Notes: generated by a model not told the origin, from the letters alone. DNA of 64,000 bases from Thiomonas intermedia (GCF_002028405.1 NZ_CP020046.1:868001-932000); one strand, 5' to 3'. Shown: positions 42,675 through 52,197, numbered from the stretch's first letter. Numbers and translations: made by a program.

Positions 42675-44030
42675 ATGCGAGACGCCCACGCTGCGCCGCT
42701 CGCAGACGGTCGTGAAGGCGCCGATGTGACGCCGGCCCTGCACCGGCAGGGCATCCGCATCAATCTGCACCAGTTCATCTGGCAGGCGGTGCAGGTCGGC
42801 TTCGTCGGCCTGGTCATCGGCATGGAACGCAATGTGCTGCCGGTGGTGGCGGCGCAGGACTTCCACGTCCCCAAGTCGTCCTTCCTCTACCTGATGGCCT
42901 TCGTCGTGTCGTTCGGGCTGGTGAAGGGGATGCTGAATTTCGTCGCCGGACGGCTCTCCGAACGCATCGGGCGCAAGCCGGTGCTGGTGATGGGCTGGCT
43001 GGCGGCCATCCCCATTCCGCTGCTGATCTACTTCGCGCCGAACTGGTGGTGGGTGGTGGTGGCCAATCTGTTCCTCGGCATCAACCAGGGCTTCGCCTGG
43101 AGCATGACGGTGACCAGCAAGGTGGACATCACCCGCGCCGAACAGCGCGGACTTGCCACCGGCATCAACGAGTTCGCGGGCTATGCCGCAGTGGGGCTGG
43201 CCGGCATCGCCACCGGTTATCTCGCCTCGCTGTACGGGCCGCGACCGGCGCTGCTGGGTTTCGCGCTGGTGGTCATCGCCATCGGCCTGGGAACCGCGCT
43301 GCTGTTCGTGCGCGAAACCCTGCCGTGGGCGCGCGCCGAGAGCCGTCGGCATGCCGACGGCAATCACCAGGGACTGAAGCCGAAGTTCGCCGAGGGGCTG
43401 CCCGCACACCCGACGTCGCGGCAGGTGTTCGCCTTCGTGTCGTTTCGCCACCGCACCTTCTCCGCGCTGTGCCAGGCCGGCGTGGCCAACAAGGTGGCCG
43501 ACACCCTGCTGTGGGTGCTGTTCCCGCTGTACCTGCACAGCCACGGTCTGGACGTGGTGGCCATCGGCTGGATCACCGGGGTTTACGGCCTGAGCTGGGG
43601 CGCCTCGCAACTGTGGACCGGGCCGTTATCGGACCGCATCGGTCGCAAGCCCACCATCGTCGCCGGGCTGTGGCTGCTGGCGCTGGGCGTGGTCTCGGTC
43701 CCGCTGGTCGCGGGCATGGCCGCATGGCTGGCCGCGGCCGTGGTCATGGGCGTGGGCATGGCGCTGCTCTACCCCAACCTGATCGCTTCGGTGGCCGACA
43801 TCTCCCACCCGAACTGGCGCAGTTCGTCGCTCGGCACCTACCGCTACTGGCGCGACACCGGCTTCGCCCTGGGAGCGCTGCTGCTGGGCGCCATCGCCCA
43901 GGCATCGGGCCTGATCGCCCCGGCGTTCTGGTGTACCGCCGCGCTGCTGCTGGCCTCGGGCGCGTGGGTGTGGCTGCGCGCGGAGGAAACCCTGCCCAGG
44001 CTCACTTCACCGTCACCACCCCGGTCATGA
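42675..44030 (+). CDS. MFS transporter next to the ArsR-rhodanese gene
   Basis: The 451-residue protein has 12 membrane helices and MFS loops GRLSERIGRKPVLVMG (motif A) and SDRIGRKPTIVAG. The family is the large drug/metabolite superfamily; the substrate is not readable. The N-terminal 30 residues are hydrophilic. Operon position next to the ArsR-rhodanese gene suggests export of a sulfur- or metal-related compound. Its 3' end overlaps the convergent cupredoxin gene by 29 bases. Confidence 0.82.
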   Translation: MRDAHAAPLADGREGADVTPALHRQGIRINLHQFIWQAVQVGFVGLVIGMERNVLPVVAAQDFHVPKSSFLYLMAFVVSFGLVKGMLNFVAGRLSERIGRKPVLVMGWLAAIPIPLLIYFAPNWWWVVVANLFLGINQGFAWSMTVTSKVDITRAEQRGLATGINEFAGYAAVGLAGIATGYLASLYGPRPALLGFALVVIAIGLGTALLFVRETLPWARAESRRHADGNHQGLKPKFAEGLPAHPTSRQVFAFVSFRHRTFSALCQAGVANKVADTLLWVLFPLYLHSHGLDVVAIGWITGVYGLSWGASQLWTGPLSDRIGRKPTIVAGLWLLALGVVSVPLVAGMAAWLAAAVVMGVGMALLYPNLIASVADISHPNWRSSSLGTYRYWRDTGFALGALLLGAIAQASGLIAPAFWCTAALLLASGAWVWLRAEETLPRLTSPSPPRS

Positions 44031-44310
44031 AGGTATGCACCGCGCAGTGATACGGATAGCTGCCGGGCTTGTCGAAGGTATGGCTGAAGGTCTGCCCGGG
44101 CTGAAGCATGCCCGAATCCCACAGCCTGGTATCGCTGGTGGCGGTGTGGCCGAAGGCGTCGGCATTGGTCCAGATCACCGTGGTGCCCGGCGCCACGCTG
44201 ACCGCGGCCGGATGAAAATTCATGCCCTTGATCTGAATCTGCACGGTGGCCGCTAGAACGCTGGCGGGCAGCATGAGCACGGCGAAAGCGAAGCTGGCGA
44301 ATCGGCGCAT
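44002..44310 (-). CDS. secreted cupredoxin (plastocyanin/azurin-like)
   Basis: The 102-residue protein has a signal peptide (LMLPASVLAATV) and a single cupredoxin domain: FHPAAVSVAPGTTVIWTNADAFGHTATSD and the C-terminal copper loop PGSYPYHCAVHTFMTGVVTV (His, Cys, His, Met ligands). It likely carries one type-1 copper in the periplasm and acts as an electron carrier or copper-binding protein. The ATG at 44310 has GAGGAG upstream; a longer reading from 44337 is less likely. It is convergent with the MFS gene and divergent from the chromate transporter. Confidence 0.88.
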   Translation of the reverse strand: MRRFASFAFAVLMLPASVLAATVQIQIKGMNFHPAAVSVAPGTTVIWTNADAFGHTATSDTRLWDSGMLQPGQTFSHTFDKPGSYPYHCAVHTFMTGVVTVK

Positions 44311-44380
44311 GGCGGTCTCCTCGGTGTCATGCTGCATCCATAGAATTTTCACGGCCCGACCGGGTAGCTCGATAACCCCA

Positions 44381-45580
44381 ATGTCCGACACGACAACACC
44401 TCCCCTGACCGACCGCCCCGGCCCCATCTTCGCGGCCTTCCTGCGACTGGGCCTGACCGCCTTCGGCGGCCCGATCGCCCACCTGGAGTCTTTCCGCCGC
44501 GAGTTCGTCGAGCGGCGCGGCTGGATCTCGGCGCAGGCTTACGGCGATCTGGTGGCGCTGTGCCAGTTCCTGCCCGGCCCGGCCAGTTCCCAGGTGGGCA
44601 TGGGCCTGGGTCTGGTGCGCGGCGGTCTGCCCGGCGCCTTCGCGGCCTGGCTGGGCTTCACCCTGCCCTCGGCGCTGGCCATGGCGGCGTTCGCCCTGCT
44701 GTTGACCCACGTCGGCGGGCTGACTCACGGCGGCTGGCTGCACGGGCTCAAGCTCGTCGCGGTGGCCGTGGTGGCGCAGGCTCTTTGGGGCATGGGCCGC
44801 AGCCTCTGCCACGACCGGACGCGCGCCAGTCTGGCAGTGGCCGCCGCCGTGCTGGCTGCCGTGGTCCCCGGGGTGGCCGGGCAACTCGCGGTCATCGTGC
44901 TGGGCGCGGTAGTGGGGCGCTGGCTGATCCGTGCGCCCCTGGAAGCGGTCCATGCGCCGTTGCAGCTGACGCTGCAGCGGCGCAGCGCCTGGATGCTGCT
45001 CGGAGCGTTCGGTGTGCTGCTGGTCGGGCTGCCGGTTCTGGCGGCCTCGGCGCAGCAGCCGACGCTGTCGCTGTTGGCCGGTTTTTACCGGGCCGGGGCT
45101 CTGGTGTTCGGCGGCGGCCACGTGGTGCTGCCGCTGCTGCAGGCCCAGGTCGTGCCCGGCGGCATGGACAACGCCACCTTTCTCGCGGGCTACGGCGCCG
45201 CGCAGGCGGTGCCCGGTCCGCTGTTCACCTTCGCGGCGTTTCTGGGTGCGGCCTCGGCCCAGGGACCGGGCGGATGGGTGGGGGCCACCGTGGCGCTACT
45301 GGCCATCTTCCTGCCCGGTTTTCTGCTCGTGGCGGGCGCCCTGCCGCTTTGGAATGCGCTACGCAGCCATCCCGCTCTGCGCAGTGCGCTCATGGGCATC
45401 AACGCCGCCGTCGTCGGCCTGCTGCTGGCGGCCTTCTACGACCCGGTGTGGACGGCCGCCATCCACACGCCGCGCGATTTCGCCCTGGCCCTGGCCGCGC
45501 TGCTGTTGCTGCAGATCTGGAAGGCCCCGCCGTGGGCCGTGGTGCTGGGCGGCGCGGCCATCATGGGCGTGCTGGGCTGA
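44381..45580 (+). CDS. chrA: chromate transporter ChrA (two CHR domains)
   Basis: ChrA exports chromate across the inner membrane. The 399-residue protein has two homologous halves. The first has FLRLGLTAFGGPIAHLESFRREFVERRGWI and LCQFLPGPASSQVGMGLG; the second has FYRAGALVFGGGHVVLPLL and GYGAAQAVPGPLFTFAAFLGA. About 10-12 membrane segments are visible. The start at 44381 follows the family N-terminus. No ChrB regulator is present nearby. It lies in a run of metal- and copper-related genes (44.0-47.3 kb). Confidence 0.92.
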   Translation: MSDTTTPPLTDRPGPIFAAFLRLGLTAFGGPIAHLESFRREFVERRGWISAQAYGDLVALCQFLPGPASSQVGMGLGLVRGGLPGAFAAWLGFTLPSALAMAAFALLLTHVGGLTHGGWLHGLKLVAVAVVAQALWGMGRSLCHDRTRASLAVAAAVLAAVVPGVAGQLAVIVLGAVVGRWLIRAPLEAVHAPLQLTLQRRSAWMLLGAFGVLLVGLPVLAASAQQPTLSLLAGFYRAGALVFGGGHVVLPLLQAQVVPGGMDNATFLAGYGAAQAVPGPLFTFAAFLGAASAQGPGGWVGATVALLAIFLPGFLLVAGALPLWNALRSHPALRSALMGINAAVVGLLLAAFYDPVWTAAIHTPRDFALALAALLLLQIWKAPPWAVVLGGAAIMGVLG

Positions 45581-45659
45581 GGCGCGAGCCTGTTCTGCGG
45601 CATCATGGCACAGGCCAACGGCCTGCGCGCAGGCTGCCATCCCATCGAAAGTCAACGCC

Positions 45660-46298
45660 ATGTACCTTCCTGCCCACTTCGCCATCACCCAGCCCGACGA
45701 ATGGCAGCGCCTCCTGCGCGCGCATCCCCTGGGGATACTGATCACGCAGACCGCCGAGGGACTCGACGCCAACCACATCCCTTTCGAGTTCGACGCGGCG
45801 CCGGGCGGGCTGGGCAGGCTCACCGGCCACGTGGCCCGCGCCAACCCGGTGTGGCAGCAATGCCGCAACGGCGCCGAGGTGCTGGTCGTCTTCCGTGGCG
45901 CCGGGGGCTACATCTCGCCGAGCTGGTATCCGAGCAAGCACGAGACGCATCGGCAGGTGCCCACCTGGAACTACGAAGCCGTCCACGCCCACGGGCGGCT
46001 CACCGTGCACGACGACGAGCGTTTCGTGCGCGGGGTGGTGGCCCGGCTCACGCGCACCCATGAGGCGCACGAGCCCCGCCCCTGGAAGATGGGCGACGCC
46101 GCGCCCGACTACATCGATGCCATGCTGCAGACCATCGTCGGCATCGAGATCACCCTCACCCGGCTCGAAGGCAAGGCCAAACTGAGCCAGAACCGGGAAC
46201 CGCGCGACCGTCAGGGCGCCATCGAGGCGCTGCGCCAGCGCGGTGACAGAAACCTGTCCGAAGCGATGGCGCTGAGCCTTCTTCCCGAGTCGCGCTGA
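45660..46298 (+). CDS. PaiB-like FMN-binding negative transcriptional regulator
   Basis: The 212-residue protein matches the PaiB family: MYLPAHFAITQPDEW at the start, then the split-barrel FMN core with HPLGILITQTAEGLDANHIPFEFD, and EVLVVFRGAGGYISPSWYPSKHETHRQVPTWNYEAVHAHGRL in the middle. Family members act on growth-phase control in Bacillus and on redox or polyamine-linked regulation; direct DNA binding is not established for most. It follows chrA by about 80 bases in the same direction. Confidence 0.85.
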   Translation: MYLPAHFAITQPDEWQRLLRAHPLGILITQTAEGLDANHIPFEFDAAPGGLGRLTGHVARANPVWQQCRNGAEVLVVFRGAGGYISPSWYPSKHETHRQVPTWNYEAVHAHGRLTVHDDERFVRGVVARLTRTHEAHEPRPWKMGDAAPDYIDAMLQTIVGIEITLTRLEGKAKLSQNREPRDRQGAIEALRQRGDRNLSEAMALSLLPESR

Positions 46299-46508
46299 AC
46301 GCGGCAGTCGCCGCCGACATCGGCCCGATGGCGGGTCTGCTCCATTCGCATCACGGCGCCACGATGGGTTGTCGCCTCGGTCCGCGCCGCGCCATACCCC
46401 CTCTAAGGAAGTGCTAAGGCGGCGCGCGAACACTGCAGTCGTCCACACGGCAAAACGCGGTGTGGCGATCAACAACCGGGGCCTCGGCCCTGTCAAGGAG
46501 TACACATC

Positions 46509-46829
46509 ATGCAAAAACGCTCTGTCTTCATCGTCCTGGCCGGTCTGTCCATGGCCGTCGCCGCCCAGGCGGCCGTTCCCACCAGTCTTGTCGGCGATGC
46601 ATCCACGCCGGCCATGGCCACGCAAACCCTGGTCCTCACCCCCACGACCGACAACGTGAACGTGGATTGGGGCCAGACGGTGGACTTCAAGCTCAACAAC
46701 CAGCAGTTCGCCTTCGATTTCGACGGCGTGCGTGAAGCGTCCAGAATCAATCTGCAGCGCGTGGCGCCTGCGGGCATGCTCGACCATCCCGTCTACGCCT
46801 ACGTGCAAGACTTCCCGCACGCACGCTGA
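46509..46829 (+). CDS. CzcE family heavy-metal protein
   Basis: CzcE is a small periplasmic copper-binding protein of Cupriavidus. The 106-residue product has a signal peptide (LSMAVAAQAAVP) and the family pattern QTLVLTPTTDNVNVDWGQTVDFKLNNQQFAFDFDGVREASRINLQRVAPAGMLDHPVYAYV. A CCACAC / GTGTGG inverted repeat with an 11-base spacer lies about 50-70 bases upstream of its ATG. No czcCBA efflux genes are in the window. A ribosome site AAGGAG is present. Confidence 0.85.
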   Translation: MQKRSVFIVLAGLSMAVAAQAAVPTSLVGDASTPAMATQTLVLTPTTDNVNVDWGQTVDFKLNNQQFAFDFDGVREASRINLQRVAPAGMLDHPVYAYVQDFPHAR

Positions 46830-46910
46830 TTCCCGCGCGGCCTGCAACCTCGACGCCGCGGGACCTGATCCCGCGGCCATGACGCACACAACACTCCTGA
46901 AACATCCCCC

Positions 46911-47297
46911 ATGTGGAAATCCATCACTCTGGGCTGTCTGATCGGCCTGTCTGTTCTGCCCCCGACGGCCTCGGCATCGCCTTCGGCGCCCATGCGGCAC
47001 GAGCCCCGGCCGCCCGCCTTGCTGGCCGGAAAAACCCTGTTCGATGAACATTGCGCCTCCTGCCATCAGGCGGATGGGCGCGGAGGTGCGCGGTTCGGGC
47101 ATGTGGTCGCCGCCAACCTGCGGGCGCCGCATCTCGAAGCGGTGTATCACCACAGCGACGCCCTGATCGTTCGCGCCATTCTGCAAGGCAAGGACGAAGA
47201 CGGCGAGCACCTTCAGCCGCCCATGCCGCGCTGGGTCGGCCGACTCTCACACGCCCAGGCCGTGGCCATCGTGGGCTACCTGCATACGCTGCACTGA
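46911..47297 (+). CDS. monohaem class I cytochrome c
   Basis: The 128-residue protein has a signal peptide (LIGLSVLPPTASAS), one haem-binding motif CASCH near residue 47, and a C-terminal MPRWVGRLSHAQAVAIVGYLHTLH where the methionine is the likely sixth ligand. It lies downstream of the CzcE-like gene (81-base gap) and ends before a long hairpin. It may accept electrons in the periplasm, for example from the nearby cupredoxin or multicopper oxidase reaction; this is inference. Confidence 0.88.
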   Translation: MWKSITLGCLIGLSVLPPTASASPSAPMRHEPRPPALLAGKTLFDEHCASCHQADGRGGARFGHVVAANLRAPHLEAVYHHSDALIVRAILQGKDEDGEHLQPPMPRWVGRLSHAQAVAIVGYLHTLH

Positions 47298-47301
47298 AGC
47301 C

Positions 47302-47340
47302 CCCTTCAGGGCTGTGTGCACGCCACACCGCCCTGAAGGG
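47302..47340. terminator. long inverted repeat between cytochrome c and ftsY genes
   Basis: An 11-base perfect stem CCCTTCAGGGC / GCCCTGAAGGG encloses a 17-base loop that contains GTGTG and CACAC. It lies between convergent genes and is likely a bidirectional terminator, although T tracts are absent. Confidence 0.6.
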
Positions 47341-47373
47341 CCAACCTCTCGGGAACGACCCTTTCGACCGGCG

Positions 47374-48474
47374 TCAATCGCCGACCAGTGCCCGTGCAAA
47401 CGCGCGGGCATCGAAGGTCTGCAGATCCTCCAGCCCTTCGCCCACGCCGATGAAATACACCGGCACCGGCCGTTCGCGGGCGATGGCGGCGATCACCCCG
47501 CCTTTGGCGCTGCCGTCGAGCTTGGTGATGACCAGGCCGGTGAGGCCGAGCGCATCGTCGAAGGCGCGCACCTGCGCCAGAGCGTTCTGGCCGTTGTTCG
47601 CGTCGATGACCAGCAGCACCTCGTGCGGGGCGCCGTCCATGGCTTTGGCCACCACGCGCCTGACCTTCCTGAGCTCTTCCATCAGGTGCAATTGAGTGGG
47701 CAGCCGGCCCGCCGTATCGACGATGACGACGTCCATCCCGCGTGCCTTGCCAGCGCTGACGGCGTCGAACGCCACGGCGGCCGGATCGCCCCCGTCCTGG
47801 GCGATCACCTGCACGGCGTTGCGCTGACCCCAGGCGACGAGTTGCTCGCGCGCCGCGGCGCGGAAGGTATCGCCTGCGGCCAGCAGCACTTTCGCGCCAG
47901 CGCCCAGCAGATGCTGGGTGAGCTTGCCAATGGTCGTGGTCTTGCCCGCGCCATTGACGCCCACCATCATCAAGACGGTGGGGCTCTGGCGGCCGATGTC
48001 AAGCGGCTTCTGCAGGGGCCCGAGCAGATCGGCCAGCGCGTCGGCCAGCAAGGCGCGGACCTGCATCGGCGTCTCCGCGCGGGCTGCTTTCACCCGCCGC
48101 CGCAGATCGGCCAGCAAGGCGGTGGTGGCGGGCATGCCGGCATCGGCCATGATCAGGGCGGATTCGAGTTCCTCATAAAGTGCTTCGTCGATCCTGCTGC
48201 CGCCGAAAAGCCCGTTCAAACCCGCACCGGTCTTGCGCAGGCCTGATCGCAGGCGGCTGAACCAGCCGGAGGCGGGCGCCTCCTCCACGACCTGCATGGC
48301 TTGCGCCGACGTGTCGTCGTCCGGCAATGCAGGCTCGAACGTCGGCGCGGGCGCCGGGAGCGAGACCGCCTCGGCCATCGGCCTGTCCGAAGGCGTCGCC
48401 TCGGGCACGACCTCGACCGTCACCTCGGGGGCGACGGTTTCGGGAGCGGATTTGCGTTTGAAGAAGCGGAACAT
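47374..48474 (-). CDS. ftsY: signal recognition particle receptor FtsY
   Basis: FtsY docks SRP-ribosome complexes at the membrane. The 366-residue protein has an acidic/Ala-Pro N-terminal region, then the NG domain: GWFSRLRSGLRKTGAGLNGLFGG, the P loop MVGVNGAGKTTTIGKL, DTAGRLPTQLHLMEEL and VITKLDGSAKGGVIAAI, with the C-terminal VYFIGVGEGLEDLQTF. The start ATG 48474 (MFRFFKRK) is preferred to one six codons upstream. It is divergent from rsmD with about 65 bases between. Confidence 0.95.
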   Translation of the reverse strand: MFRFFKRKSAPETVAPEVTVEVVPEATPSDRPMAEAVSLPAPAPTFEPALPDDDTSAQAMQVVEEAPASGWFSRLRSGLRKTGAGLNGLFGGSRIDEALYEELESALIMADAGMPATTALLADLRRRVKAARAETPMQVRALLADALADLLGPLQKPLDIGRQSPTVLMMVGVNGAGKTTTIGKLTQHLLGAGAKVLLAAGDTFRAAAREQLVAWGQRNAVQVIAQDGGDPAAVAFDAVSAGKARGMDVVIVDTAGRLPTQLHLMEELRKVRRVVAKAMDGAPHEVLLVIDANNGQNALAQVRAFDDALGLTGLVITKLDGSAKGGVIAAIARERPVPVYFIGVGEGLEDLQTFDARAFARALVGD

Positions 48475-48539
48475 GGACGGCCGATCGAACAAGGGAGAAC
48501 ACAGAAGGCGGGTGCAGCTTCCCTACAATTTACCTGCCC

Positions 48540-49187
48540 ATGAAAACATCCTCTCCAGGCCGCCGCGCCCCAACGCCCGCCGCTCGCCGCCCTCGTCCCC
48601 ATGGCGGTGAAGTCCGCATCATTGGGGGTTTGTGGAAACGCAGCAAACTGACCGTGCCCGATTTGCCGGGCCTGCGCCCCACGCCGGACCGGGTCCGCGA
48701 GACCGTGTTCAACTGGCTCGGTCAGACGCTTGCCGGCCTGCGTGTGCTCGATCTGTATGCAGGCAGCGGCGCGCTCGGGCTGGAGGCGGCCTCGCGCGGC
48801 GCGGCCTCGGTGCTGCTGATCGAACAGCAGCCGCGCTGCGCGGCCGCCATCACCGCAGCGGCGCAACGCCTGGGCGCCGCGCAGGTGCAGGTGCGCGCGG
48901 CCGATGCGCTCGCGTCCACGCACGGTCTGGCACGCGCTGGTGAGCGCTTCGACGTGGTGTTCATCGACCCGCCCTACGCCAGCGCGCAGCAGCTCGCCGC
49001 GCTGCAGGCGGTGCAGCCCCTGCTCACGCCGCAAGGCCTGGTCTATGTCGAAGCCGATACGGGCGATCTGTTCGATGCCCTCGCTGCAGAAGGCTGGACG
49101 CTCTGGCGGCGCGGGCGTGCGGGCCAGGTCCATTTTGCTTTGCTGCATCGCAACACATCCGACGCGCAGTCGGCGCAAAACCCCTAA
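48540..49187 (+). CDS. rsmD: 16S rRNA (guanine966-N2)-methyltransferase RsmD
   Basis: RsmD methylates G966 of 16S rRNA. The 215-residue protein has an Arg-rich leader, then [37 protein letters not shown], the SAM-binding motif [20 protein letters not shown], and the catalytic FIDPPYA. The C-terminus is ordinary. rsmD, coaD and the ferredoxin gene follow in the same direction, the usual order in betaproteobacteria; coaD starts 34 bases after rsmD. Confidence 0.93.
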   Translation: MKTSSPGRRAPTPAARRPRPHGGEVRIIGGLWKRSKLTVPDLPGLRPTPDRVRETVFNWLGQTLAGLRVLDLYAGSGALGLEAASRGAASVLLIEQQPRCAAAITAAAQRLGAAQVQVRAADALASTHGLARAGERFDVVFIDPPYASAQQLAALQAVQPLLTPQGLVYVEADTGDLFDALAAEGWTLWRRGRAGQVHFALLHRNTSDAQSAQNP

Positions 49188-49221
49188 ACTGCGCCTTCCC
49201 TCCCTCGTCCGCCCCGCTGTC

Positions 49222-49719
49222 ATGCTGCTCGCCATCTACCCCGGCACCTTCGATCCGCTCACCCGCGGCCATGAAGACCTGGTGCGCCGCGCCAGCAAGT
49301 TGTGCGACAGGCTTGTGGTCGCCATCGCGGCCGGCCATCACAAGAACGCCATGTTCACCCTGGACGAGCGCCTGGAGATCGCACGCGAAGTCCTGGCGCC
49401 GTATCCCAACGTCGAGGTCAGCGGTTTCACCGGACTGCTGCGCGACTTCGTCGTGACACGCGGCGGCCAGGTGGTGGTGCGCGGGCTGCGGGCGGTGAGC
49501 GACTTCGAATACGAATTCCAGATGGCCGGCATGAACCGCCAGCTCATGCCCGACGTCGAAACCCTGTTCCTCACCCCGGCCGACCAGTATCAGTTCATTT
49601 CCGGGACGTTCGTGCGGGAAATCGCCATGCTTGGTGGCGATGTGAGCAAGTTCGTGGTCCCCTTGGTGATGGAGCGGCTGCAGGCCAAGGTGGCCCAGCG
49701 CCGCTCGGCTGCAAACTGA
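49222..49719 (+). CDS. coaD: phosphopantetheine adenylyltransferase CoaD
   Basis: CoaD makes dephospho-CoA from phosphopantetheine and ATP. The 165-residue protein has the nucleotidyltransferase motif [19 protein letters not shown], the [20 protein letters not shown] section, the [23 protein letters not shown] motif and [20 protein letters not shown] at the end. The start ATG at 49222 gives the family N-terminus MLLAIYPG. It works downstream of the coaBC enzyme encoded at 10.6-11.8 kb. Confidence 0.95.
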   Translation: MLLAIYPGTFDPLTRGHEDLVRRASKLCDRLVVAIAAGHHKNAMFTLDERLEIAREVLAPYPNVEVSGFTGLLRDFVVTRGGQVVVRGLRAVSDFEYEFQMAGMNRQLMPDVETLFLTPADQYQFISGTFVREIAMLGGDVSKFVVPLVMERLQAKVAQRRSAAN

Positions 49720-49992
<273 letters not shown>

Positions 49993-50010
49993 AAGCGCGC
50001 GTGGCGCGCC

Positions 50011-50053
50011 GCTCAGGGTGCGCTTAGGGTGCGCTTAGGGTGCGCTCAGGGAC
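50011..50053. repeat. four 11-bp tandem repeats at the 3' end of the DUF4124 gene
   Basis: The unit GCTTAGGGTGC (or GCTCAGGGTGC) is repeated four times, from 50011 to 50053, the last unit being partial. The minus-strand stop codon of the DUF4124 gene (TGA, at 50046) lies in the last unit. Each other unit contains TCA or TTA, a minus-strand stop, and since 11 is not a multiple of 3 these stops fall in different frames. Confidence 0.75.
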
Positions 50054-50504
50054 TGGCCTCGGCGGGCGCGGGCACCTTCACCTGACGTTCCTTGATCTTG
50101 TGCAGACGGTGCTTGTGATGCGCAGCCTGCGCCCGCTTTGCCGCCTGCTCGGCCTTGCGCGCCTGCAAAGCCTGCTCCCGGCGCTGCGCAAGCTGTGCCG
50201 CCGCGGCCCTGCGAGCCTCCTGCGCCTCGGCGGCGGCGCGCTCTTGATCGCGGGCGTCGAGCAGGTCTTTGAGGCGCTGCTGCTGATGGTCGGCCTGCTC
50301 GCGTTGTTCGGGCGTGCGGCCGTCCTGCGCGGGAATCGTCTGACCCGATCCGCAAGGCTGGTGCGAATACAGATTGCCGCAACGCCACACCGGCGCAGTC
50401 TTGCCGTCGTCCGTCGTCTGCGCGCCAACGTCAGCGCCGGCGCACGCCATCAGCGTCGCCCAAAGCACCAGGGACAAGCCCGGAAGTCGCACCGCGGTTC
50501 GCAT
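50046..50504 (-). CDS. DUF4124-like secreted protein
   Basis: The 152-residue protein has a signal (LPGLSLVLWATLMACAGADVGAQ; a lipoprotein box LMAC is possible) followed by the start of a DUF4124-like region, APVWRCGNLYSHQPCGSGQTIP, with two cysteines. The rest is a long charged helix rich in Arg, Ala and Glu (AAAAQLAQRREQALQARKAEQAAKRAQAAHHKHRL). The ATG at 50504 is five bases after pth, so coupling is likely. DUF4124 proteins have unknown function; members with long coiled-coil tails are typical. Confidence 0.72.
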   Translation of the reverse strand: MRTAVRLPGLSLVLWATLMACAGADVGAQTTDDGKTAPVWRCGNLYSHQPCGSGQTIPAQDGRTPEQREQADHQQQRLKDLLDARDQERAAAEAQEARRAAAAQLAQRREQALQARKAEQAAKRAQAAHHKHRLHKIKERQVKVPAPAEASP

Positions 50505-50508
50505 GGCG

Positions 50509-51126
50509 TCAACCTTGGGCGGGCGGTGAGCCAGACTTCTTGCCAGGCTCACCGCGGTTGCTGCGATGAAGCTGCATCATCGCGGCCTCGAACTCGCCTT
50601 TGAGCAGGTGCGGCAGCACGGCCTGCGACTGCTCCATGGCCTGCTCGATCAGTTTCAGCTCGGATTGCGGCGGCTTGCCCAGCACGAAGCCGATCACCGC
50701 CGCCCGGTCGCCCGGGTGGCCGATGCCCAGGCGCAGGCGCCAGAAATCGGGCGTCCCCAGATGGGCGATGAGGTCGCGCAGGCCGTTGTGTCCGGCGTGG
50801 CCGCCGCCCAGCTTGAGCTTGGCCTGGCCCGGCGGCAGATCGAGTTCGTCGTGCGCCACCAGAATGTTCTGCGGCGCGATCTTGTAGAAGCGGGCGAAGG
50901 CGCCGACGGACTGGCCGGAGCGGTTCATATAGGTGCTGGGTTCGAGCAGCCAGAGCTCGCGGCCGCCCAGGCGCACGCGCGCGACGTCGCCGAAAAAGCC
51001 GCGTTCGGGCTTGAGGCTGGCGCCAGCGGCGGTGGCGATCTGGTCCACCAGCCAGAAGCCGGCATTGTGGCGATCCAGGGCATGCTCGGGCCCGGGATTG
51101 CCCAGGCCGACCAGAAGTTCAATCAT
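50509..51126 (-). CDS. pth: peptidyl-tRNA hydrolase Pth
   Basis: Pth frees peptides from tRNAs dropped by stalled ribosomes. The 205-residue protein has the catalytic His motif [31 protein letters not shown]-like [11 protein letters not shown], the [30 protein letters not shown] region with the conserved aspartate and asparagine, and [21 protein letters not shown]. It has a slightly longer C-terminal tail than E. coli Pth. gpsA ends 27 bases upstream. Confidence 0.94.
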   Translation of the reverse strand: MIELLVGLGNPGPEHALDRHNAGFWLVDQIATAAGASLKPERGFFGDVARVRLGGRELWLLEPSTYMNRSGQSVGAFARFYKIAPQNILVAHDELDLPPGQAKLKLGGGHAGHNGLRDLIAHLGTPDFWRLRLGIGHPGDRAAVIGFVLGKPPQSELKLIEQAMEQSQAVLPHLLKGEFEAAMMQLHRSNRGEPGKKSGSPPAQG

Positions 51127-51153
51127 GCGAAGTCCGTAGGAATGAAGACGGGC

Positions 51154-52197
51154 TCATTCGCCGCGCGGCTGGCGCTGCAGCAGCCCGCTGAGTGCCGCCT
51201 GCGGCGTCAGTTTGCCTTCGAGCAGACGGCTCACCGCTTCGGTGATGGGCATGGCCACGCGGTGGGCGCGCGCCAGCGCGAGCGCGGTCTTCGCGGTATG
51301 CACGCCCTCGGCCACATGACCCAGCGCAGCCACCACCTGCTCCAGCTTCTGGCCCTGCGCCAGCGCCAGACCGACCCGGCGATTGCGGGACAGATCGCCA
51401 GTGGCGGTGAGCACCAGATCACCCAGGCCGCTCAAGCCCATGAAGGTATCGGCCTGACCACCCAGCGCCACGCCCAGCCTTGACATCTCGGCCAGCCCCC
51501 GGGTGATGAGCGCGGCGCGCGCGTTGTGGCCCAGCCCCATGCCGTCACTCACGCCGGTGGCGATGGCCAGCACGTTCTTCACCGCGCCACCCACCTCCAC
51601 GCCGACGACGTCGGGCGTGGCGTAGATGCGCATCGCGCCATGATGCAGGGCCGCCACGGCAGACTGTCGCAGCTCGGCGTCGGCGCTGGCCAGGGTGAGC
51701 GCCACGGGCAGGCCGCGCGCGACCTCCAGCGCAAAGCTCGGCCCGGACAGCGCACCCGTCGCCGGGGGCGCATCCATGCCGGCGAACACGGCATCGATCA
51801 CGGCATGCGGCAGCAGGCCGCTGCCCTGCTCGAAGCCCTTGCACAGCCAGACCAGATGCCGCACCCGCGCGCCGTGCGGCTTGTCGGCGTTGAAAATCCG
51901 CACCGCCTGTGCCGTGGCCCGCAGCCCGGATACCGGCACCGCCAGCAGCAGCAGGCCTTGGGGACCGGCGGCGTGACGCAGCGCGGCGTCCAGATCCGCC
52001 GTGACGCTCAAGGCCGGCGGCAAAGCCACTTCGGGAAGATAGGCCGCGTTGAGGCGCGTGGCCTGCAACTGCTGCATCTGCGCCGCGTCGCGCCCCCAGA
52101 GCAAGACGGCCTGATGCGCGGCAATCTGGCAAGCGATGCCCGTACCCCAGGCACCGGCGCCCAGCACGGTCAGCGAGCGAGGCGTGTGCGGCTGCAT
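51154..52197 (-). CDS. gpsA: glycerol-3-phosphate dehydrogenase GpsA
   Basis: GpsA reduces dihydroxyacetone phosphate to glycerol-3-phosphate for phospholipid synthesis. The 347-residue protein has the Rossmann motif [55 protein letters not shown], and the catalytic lysine in [39 protein letters not shown] at 52197 or an in-frame TTG at 52203 could start; ATG is preferred. secB-gpsA order is normal for Burkholderiales. Confidence 0.94.
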   Translation of the reverse strand: MQPHTPRSLTVLGAGAWGTGIACQIAAHQAVLLWGRDAAQMQQLQATRLNAAYLPEVALPPALSVTADLDAALRHAAGPQGLLLLAVPVSGLRATAQAVRIFNADKPHGARVRHLVWLCKGFEQGSGLLPHAVIDAVFAGMDAPPATGALSGPSFALEVARGLPVALTLASADAELRQSAVAALHHGAMRIYATPDVVGVEVGGAVKNVLAIATGVSDGMGLGHNARAALITRGLAEMSRLGVALGGQADTFMGLSGLGDLVLTATGDLSRNRRVGLALAQGQKLEQVVAALGHVAEGVHTAKTALALARAHRVAMPITEAVSRLLEGKLTPQAALSGLLQRQPRGE

